In this document: one piece after another, positions 57,540-64,000 of the stretch
How positions within the stretch are numbered: the first letter of the stretch is position 1
Layout of the letters: each line of letters starts with the position of its first letter
From: Rhipicephalus microplus
Lineage: Eukaryota; Arthropoda; Arachnida; Ixodida; Ixodidae
Length of the DNA stretch: 64,000 nucleotides
NCBI RefSeq assembly: GCF_043290135.1
Contig: NC_134704.1
Location: 21,705,001-21,769,000, forward strand
Direction: 5' to 3'
The notes under the pieces: generated by a model
Seen by the model: the letters and a program-made list of their open reading frames with translations, nothing else
Database searches by the model: none
What the model was told of the DNA's origin: nothing
Made by a program: the position numbers and the translations under genes

Positions 57540-58340
57540 CTGCAGGTCATCACTGGCACTGCAGCGTTGCCACACGGGACACACAGTGGTGGCAGCCAGA
57601 AGCAGCAGCAGCTTCGTAGGCGCTAGCGACGTCACGTCGTCTCCGTGGCCGAAGTCTTGTTGTTCGTGGCCGCGTCTCGCCGAACCTCGGCACGACGCTC
57701 TTCATAGCCCCGCCGTCCTAAACACTGGCACGTCACCAATAGCGCAACGAGAAAACGCACCGTGTATGAACGTGGGCGAAACAAAAAAAACGATGCGATA
57801 ATACGTGCGGTATCACTCGGTCGGAAGGCAGAGGTCGCACCGACTGCTACAGCGGCTGCCAGAAATGGGCCACTACTACACCGGCGGCGGTGGCTGTCGT
57901 TCCGTTGGCTTCGCCGCCGTTCCCTCGTGACGTGCGCCCGCGGCAACGCCGCCACGGCACGACGGGCAGCTCTGAGGCCGAACAATCCTCGTCGCGGAGA
58001 GGCTCCAGCTTCTTCTCTTGCTTCCCGCTTGGAGTGAAGGCCGTGCTATCTTTTTCCCGACGCTTCGGCGCGCTCACATTTCGCACCTCACGCGCTGGCC
58101 TGGCTGGCTCAACAAAAGTCGCGTGGCGTCCACGACGTTGGAAGCAATCGGGGCCTGGGACACCCTCCTCCTTCTTTCCCCTTTCTCTCTATTTTTTTTT
58201 TTCCGGGGGTGCGAAAAGGCGAAGCGGCGTGGCGCGGGCGGGCGGCCTTTCCTGCGGCTCTCCTCACTGTGGTGCCATGCGGGACGAGCCGGCGAGGGTG
58301 CGCCCTCTGGAAGAGAGCGGCGCAGTTAAATTGATCTGAT
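57540..58340 (-). promoter_or_regulatory. CpG-rich block with a candidate first-exon splice donor
   Basis: 57,600-58,330 is one of the most CpG-rich parts of the window. On the minus strand the sequence CTGCAG|GTGAGT at 57,540/57,539 is a consensus splice donor. Just upstream an open reading of about 30 residues contains KLLLLLAATTVC, like a signal-peptide core, but I find no in-frame ATG before the next stop. It could be a non-coding or partially coding first exon of a minus-strand gene whose remainder lies outside recognition. This is tentative. Confidence 0.3.
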
Positions 58341-59814
58341 TTTTTTTTCCTCCGTGACTACCACGCAAAAAGCCAGGGGCAAGGGAAATAAGGAAGGTTA
58401 GGGAGAGTCACGCCCTACACCCTCGGCCACACTACCGTTGGCGGCAACGTGCCCCCACGGAGGAGCAGCACACTCCCGAAAGGGAGTACTGCGAAGTTGG
58501 TATGGGTCATCTTGCTAGTCTAAGCCCCGCTTTTACGCGACTTTCCCCGCATCCACCACCGAGCACTTTCTGACTTCGAGCGAACGAAAGTGTGAACGTT
58601 GGGCGACCGAAATCGCGGAAACCTAACTGCCTCACAGCCGGCTGCCGAGGAGTCCGCGAGGGGTTTCTGAAAATCGTTCATTAACTCGTGAGCGCGTTTT
58701 TCTCCCAAGTTCGCCCGCCCTACATTGTATTTGATGGCCCCGAGATGTTACATAGCCACGACATGAGGCTTTTATTTTCACCTTGTACAAGATTGCGCAG
58801 CTTCGCGTTATCCCGTAGGAAAAGCATGATAGCACTAATTGATGATCTTGATAGGATACCAGTCTTTAGCAGCAAGTGAAGAAAGAAAGAAAAAAAGGAG
58901 AGATAAATAAAATTACACAAATAAATAAATAAATAATAAATAAATAGGAAAAAAGGCGGGAGGGCTTGTCACGACATCGTGAGGTCGTAAGTTCACCTGA
59001 TCATTTGATTACAACTTTGTATGTAGCATTGCTGCATGTGAACACGACACACGTAAAGGACACATGGCACTCTCAGTGTCTTATCAGAAGGACGTTTTTC
59101 TTCTCCATCACTTCATTTATCCATTTATTTTTTTAGGAGACGTCAACTATTGGCCTGCGCCCCTTCCTTTCTTTTCGTCCCTTGTGCAGTGTATAACAAA
59201 CGAACACTCCCAAATGAAATTAAGATTCCGGCTTTACATTTATTCTTACGGGCACGTGTGTTCCTTCACTGTCGTGAATCCACCCACTTCACGCGCGTGC
59301 TTTAGCCAGGGTCATTCGAAATGTGCTAGCCAACAACATCCCAGTTAGATCGGGTAATGCTGATACCGTTTCACTGAAGCTATTCAATAAGCGTTCATGC
59401 GAGCAATTACTCTGAACACAAAATTGAAGAATAGGTCAGGTCTCGTGTAAAGGTCTACGAAAACCCCAAAAGTTACCGGACGTGAAATCAAAAAGGGATC
59501 AAGATATAAAAGTCTTGCTATTGTTATGTCTTCTATGCCATTGCGCGGGCCATCCACCAATTTTTAATGGTGCAGTATTGTTTGCATTTCTTCTTGTTTT
59601 TAAAACAATTCTGAAGGAAATAAGTTTGTTGAATTTTTGGAAAGAACTTTTTTTCTTCTAATGCTAGTATTAGTTCACTCAAAACAAGCAGTGTTCCTCA
59701 GTACTCGTGATGCAGGCTTCTTTGCAGTGTGAGGTAGCTTGCAACAAAGCCAGATTTACAAAGCTTGTCTTACATATCTTCAATATTTATTTTTTTTTGT
59801 GCATGCACGACCAG

Positions 59815-59815
<1 letters not shown>
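58341..59815. other. Unannotated stretch
   Basis: A short (AAAT)n run at 58,915-58,947. No gene is recognised. Confidence 0.35.

Positions 59816-59847
<32 letters not shown>
59816..59847. repeat. (AT)n array
   Basis: 32 bp of AT, about 50 bp left of the SINE tail end. Confidence 0.93.
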
Positions 59848-59850
<3 letters not shown>

Positions 59851-59898
59851 GAAACAAGTGTATACGTAAGGGCTCGTTTTTCGTGTTTTACACAATAT

Positions 59899-60073
59899 TA
59901 ATAAGATCTAACAGACAATAATGCCAAGGAAGGTATAGGGGAAGTTATTAGGCCAATTGTAATGTAAATGAGAAGAAAGACAAGTGGGTGAAAAGATAAC
60001 TTGCCGTGGGCAGGATCCGAACCTGCGACCTTCGAATAACGTGTTCGATGCCCTACCACTGAGCTACCACGAC
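59899..60073 (-). mobile_element. tRNA-SINE, copy 2, with intact cloverleaf head
   Basis: The head (60,003-60,073, minus) folds as a tRNA. The acceptor stem GTCGTGG pairs with CCACGGC (one wobble). The D arm reads TAGCTCAGTGGTAGGGC, the anticodon stem TCGAA/TTCGA is perfect, and the T arm is GCAGG-TTCGGAT-CCTGC. Position 33 of the anticodon loop is A instead of T, and an AT-rich body follows directly, so it is a SINE head and not a tRNA gene. The body is nearly identical to 22,290-22,406, which defines a second SINE family distinct from Ruka. Confidence 0.88.
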
Positions 60074-60254
60074 AGCTATCCCCCCAGCCACTTTATTGGG
60101 TATATATGTCAATTTAAACGTGGGAGTGTCAGTCAGCGCCACTAGTAGCCATGGCGGCGAGTGGGGTACACTTTATGAGCCTGTTTAGCGTCACGTAGCA
60201 CGTGAACTTATTACTAACTGGCAGCTGACCAATAGTCTCCCGTATACAACCCTA

Positions 60255-60257
<3 letters not shown>

Positions 60258-60348
<91 letters not shown>
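60258..60348. repeat. (AT)n array
   Basis: 91 bp of AT dinucleotides directly left of the copy-6 fragment. Confidence 0.95.
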
Positions 60349-60351
<3 letters not shown>

Positions 60352-60354
60352 TAG

Positions 60355-60430
60355 CGGAGTGCGCCACGGACGGATGGTTGGACGGATGGACGCTTCGCCC
60401 CACTCATCATCATTCACACCGTAGATATGC
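60355..60430 (-). mobile_element. GGGGCGAAGC-ended element, copy 6 (end fragment)
   Basis: Only the last minisatellite units, GGATGGACGCTTCGCCCC and CATTCACACCGTAGATATGC, remain. Confidence 0.65.
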
Positions 60431-63400
60431 GGAGAATGTTTTTAACAGATGAAATGTTTTAGCTGGAGATTTGGCCTGTTGGTTGGTCAAACCTTATTCA
60501 TCGTCCTGAGAGACGTTATACTATAGCACGTGGTGAACTCCTCCCGCATTCGGACGGACAGTTTAAGCCTGACCTCGTGAGCTCTCCGGACGGCCCAAGC
60601 TGATTCACATCGTTGGGGCTTCAGATGACGGAACACCACTTAGCTTGGCTAGTTGATGACTGCCCAGTAACAAGAGAGCTTATAAGAGCATGTGCTCTGA
60701 CTTAGCTACCTCACTACAACGGGGGCACAAGTTGCTAGTCTAATTGTACTGACATCGTTCTCGAGATAGTAGACAGATGACTTCATGGGTTTTCTGCCTA
60801 CGAGCCAAGCACAACACAGAAAGAGAATGAGAGAAATAGGATAAAAAAAGAGAAATAATCAAAGGAAGAGGAAGAAAGGGAGAGTGAAATATAGATAGCA
60901 AGAGGAAGCGAGGCATATCAAGAAAGAAGAAAAAACACCGAGCAAAAAATATATATAAAAAAGTAAAAATATAAACATAGACAAGAAACACCTACGCAAA
61001 AAGAGAGAGAATAGAGAAAAGGAATAACGAAGGAAGTTTTCAAAAAAATGAGCAAGTTTTCAAAACTAAGGAACACAGCAACAGCGAGGACTACCCCGAC
61101 ACACATCGGCTCTGCTGACTTCTTAGCACTGCCCCTGCAGTGCAAGCTTCGACAATTAGTGTTTCTTGTTCTTCTTAGCGCGCCAAGAGAGAGAAACTAA
61201 AAGATGACACTGATGGGAAGTATGTTGGCCCGTTTCCGCAAGGACGTCTTACGCTAAAACTTTTGCATAAGAGAATATTTCAGATAATAACAATGGGCAC
61301 ATTTCATAAGCAAAACCAGCTGATCAATGGGCAAACGCACAAACGCAGAAGACTATTCATTAATTCAACCCGTTTCTATTTATTCTTGTCTCGAATTGCG
61401 ATTAAGTGGAACTTGAAACGTAGACAGATTTATTCGTCCAGATTTTAATGACCGTAAGCTACACGATAGACATTTCCGTCAACATACTTTCACGTGTGCA
61501 CAGAAAATTCCCCCTTTCTTTTTTTCAATATACGCTGTCATTTAAAACAAGCTGAAAACAAAAAAGAAAAAGGCGGTGGCTCAGCTTCCTTCCCATTAGC
61601 GTAAGCCTCCTGCTTCCCAACTAGATCACTTCCTTTGTTTTTGCTGATAAAATTAGAAACCGCTACAAAGCGTAGTAAACGATGGAAAAAAGTAGGCAAC
61701 AAGGAAAGACACAAACTCGTTCTGCTAGGAATTATACACGCCTAGGCTCAGTCGTACAGGATGGAGAAGTGACCATTTAGAGGCAAACAGGGTGCCTATT
61801 TTCCTGCTTTGCTACAAAACTCCTCCACTGAGCTGGGCCGTAAACGATCTGGGGGAGGGGGGAGGATAAATTTCATCTCATCATGATAACTGTGCCTCAT
61901 CAGCGGTTAGAAGAATAGAAGAATATTTCTTCTCTCAAATTGCAGGAACAGCTGCAGAAGCTATGAGCATGACAAATGCAGCAGCCGCTTATCTCGCAAT
62001 CAGCGTTTAATTATAGTATATCCTAGTCACTGTAACTTCATGCTCTGAGCACCTCTGGCGTGAATCGCCCTTGTTCGTTAGCAGTGAAATACCGCGAATG
62101 CTGCATTCAGAGTTACCATTAGGTGGACTTTAAAAGGCGCCACAATTCATGTCAGAACTAGCCAAAGTGGCCACGTCATTTAATGCCATCGCCTAATTTC
62201 TAGCCAAATATAACACGAGTAGAATGAGCCTTTAATGTTGATGAATAAATAAATTCATCTTGGATACGTAAAATGAGAAATTTAATGGTAGCCAGAAAAT
62301 TGCCACGACACCAACTAGAAGTTTTAGTCACCAAGTGGGTAGAAAAGTAGCCAATTATGCGCATAGTAGCAACCAATAGCCACCCTGGCTGGAGCTATGA
62401 GCGTCGAGCAGCAAAAAGCAACAAACAGGTAGAAAGAGAACTTCAAGATATGCGTGCACTAGGCTGAGGGGCATACGCAGCGTGTAGATCTTCCGCTTTC
62501 ACGAATAGTAAACAAAGGGAACCTATATATAGCTTAGACCGAACCCCCTGTCACCCCCTCCCCTTCCCCAAAAAAGTTAGAGAAAAAAGAAACCTGCAGG
62601 CTTCTTGATGCACGTCGACTCGAAGTGGAAAGGCATCATTTTTGTTCCCTCCCCCTTCTAATGATTTACGCAGCTAACGCAGTTTTTCGCCCTGCCTCTG
62701 TGATTGGCCCACCTTTGACCAAGCGATGGCGTCATGTGATGACGTCACCACGTGATGCCAAAGTAGGTGACGTCATCATCTGGTTCACAGTTTGGCGATA
62801 CGAGACGGCGTATGATGACACAATTACGGGGTTTTTTTTTTTTCTTTCTTTGCTCAAGCTGACAGGAAGGCCGACGAAGCTGGCTGTCAACTTTCGTGTA
62901 AGATGAGGCACCGAAGGCTCTTACCTTTAAAAGACAATAAAAACATTCCTTTTTTCTGTACGTCTTGTTTAAAATAGCTTGATATCATTCATTGCTGCAC
63001 GCAACTGCAACGGCCCTTACTATCGCGCGATAATTGGGTCGCAGGTGAGTCGTGAGATGCGCCAGTAATCGCAACGGGAGTTCACACCTGCACGCAGCAC
63101 TATTTTTTTGAAGCCGAAATCTCTATGCTCCGGAGAACTTCTGATGAGCCCATATCGAGCGCCGGAGCAAAGAACTGCAACGAGGCATAGTTATTTCCAG
63201 GAGTTTCCTCCGCAATAGTCTCGTGCGGTGAGCTGCAGATTCAGCGAGGCCCATCTAGTGCCTGGATTTTACCTAGATACGCTTCGGCGAAGTTCTTGCT
63301 ATATCGTAATCCTCGCAAACTGATATCTTTATAAAGATTTTCGTCATCACATCTCCGATGTTTCGCCATTCGGCTAATGTATTATAGATTAAGAAGCCAC

Positions 63401-63585
63401 AATGCGTTCCTCGCGCGCCCTTATACAAAGTCTATCACCACAACGGTGAAGTATACTCTTGGGAAAGTTGTGCCAAACGCGTCGACGATTCCTGACATCG
63501 CATTAGAAGAAATTATTCAAGAAATATGAGAACCAGGTATGTAGCTTTACCTGTGCTTCTTTTTTTTTCTTTAGATAACTGAGTG
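60431..63585. other. Unannotated stretch
   Basis: Purine-rich at 60,820-61,060. A cluster of TGATGACGTCA/GACGTCATCATC palindromes lies at 62,728-62,785. Frames are 93 aa or less with no motifs. No gene is recognised. Confidence 0.35.
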
Positions 63586-63589
63586 CTGA

Positions 63590-64000
63590 AAGGTTCATTA
63601 TGGGTGCCAGGAAACAGAGGGAAAGCAATGAAAGATAATTCATATCCGTATTTCATAATAAGTCATGTTCTTATTTCATTAGCAAGTTATTTCATTAGGT
63701 CATATCCTTTTTTATTGAAAAGCACTGCACAAAAGCACTTGATGTGTCTCAGCCTTCGAATTACTCCAGAGCTTCACTGAGGTGACGCTACCCTTCCATG
63801 CAGATTATGTTCGGGGGTCGCATCTTGCTGTGAGTACGCGTTCCGCATATAAATGGCCGACGACAGTGGCCGACACCACAGCCTGCGACCACTGCGGCAT
63901 TGCTGGAACGATTAAGCATGTTCTGTGTGACCATCCAAAGTGTTGTTTATAGGGGCAGTCACCTTGCAACGCGCGCGATAAGTTGGACGAATAAATCATT
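63590..64000 (+). pseudogene. LINE RNase H C-terminal fragment at the window edge
   Basis: The plus strand has LWVPGNRGKAM (from the RNase H motif WxPGHxGxxGNE), then a GDATLPCRL stretch corresponding to RGDATLLHRLWLG. ACDHCGIAGTIKHVLCD at about 63,885-63,935 is the zinc motif. The same architecture as LINE-B is visible but with stops and frameshifts. The fragment continues past position 64,000. Confidence 0.75.

Noticed and set aside
60003..60073. Functional tRNA gene
   Set aside because: Good cloverleaf, but the anticodon loop lacks T33 and the sequence continues into a dispersed repeat body also present at 22.3 kb.

Overview
The window is eukaryotic nuclear DNA, almost certainly from a metastriate hard tick (Ixodidae: Rhipicephalus, Dermacentor, Hyalomma or a relative). 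The main evidence is repeated tRNA-derived SINEs of the Ruka type known from ixodid ticks, marked by GTGCACGTTAAAGAACCCC and TGGTTTTGGGACGTTAAACC. LINE fragments with an RNase H domain, huge perfect tetranucleotide arrays and the absence of any continuous host gene fit a large, repeat-rich arthropod genome. I see no bacterial operon, rRNA gene, CRISPR array or complete host protein-coding gene.

Layout. 1-4.5 kb: mostly unrecognised sequence with one decayed SINE. 4.5-8.8 kb: two LINEs in opposite orientations, interleaved with a perfect 1,200-bp (GGAA)300 array and five 125-bp tandem copies of a LINE 3' end. 8.8-16 kb: a tRNA-headed SINE, a Ruka copy with an (ATT)n tail, a (GACA/TA/GATA) compound array, a 496-bp (ATGT)n array and a GTAC-rich palindrome. 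16.1-17.7 kb: a PIF/Harbinger-like DNA transposon with TIRs and a TAA target duplication. 18.7-24.1 kb: SINEs, (TATC)90, (AT)n arrays and the first copy of an unrecognised element family ending in GGGGCGAAGC. 26-31 kb: more copies of that family, a LINE C-terminus, and a Harbinger-like MITE nested exactly in the end of one copy. 37.4-54.8 kb: a tRNA-Gly-like SINE, several Ruka copies (two with clear target duplications), a CACGTG-rich minisatellite interrupted by an internally deleted LINE, and a (TATG)n array. 55-64 kb: mostly unrecognised, with a CpG-rich block at 57.5-58.3 kb, another tRNA SINE, (AT)n arrays and a LINE RNase H fragment at the right edge.

The outstanding object is 32,015-37,165. 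It is a 5,151-bp unit bounded by a 5-bp duplication (ATGTG) and by INVERTED LTR-like repeats. The order is LTR > PBS > gag-like ORF > purine tract, five bases, then the mirror image: purine tract < gag-like ORF < PBS < LTR. The inverted LTRs are identical over 431 bp by my row-by-row reading, yet the two open, intact coiled-coil ORFs (479 and 474 aa) are strongly diverged. No pol gene is present. A single pair of target duplications says it entered the genome as one piece. That does not fit ordinary LTR-retrotransposon replication, which needs direct repeats, and it is the best candidate here for an undescribed system.
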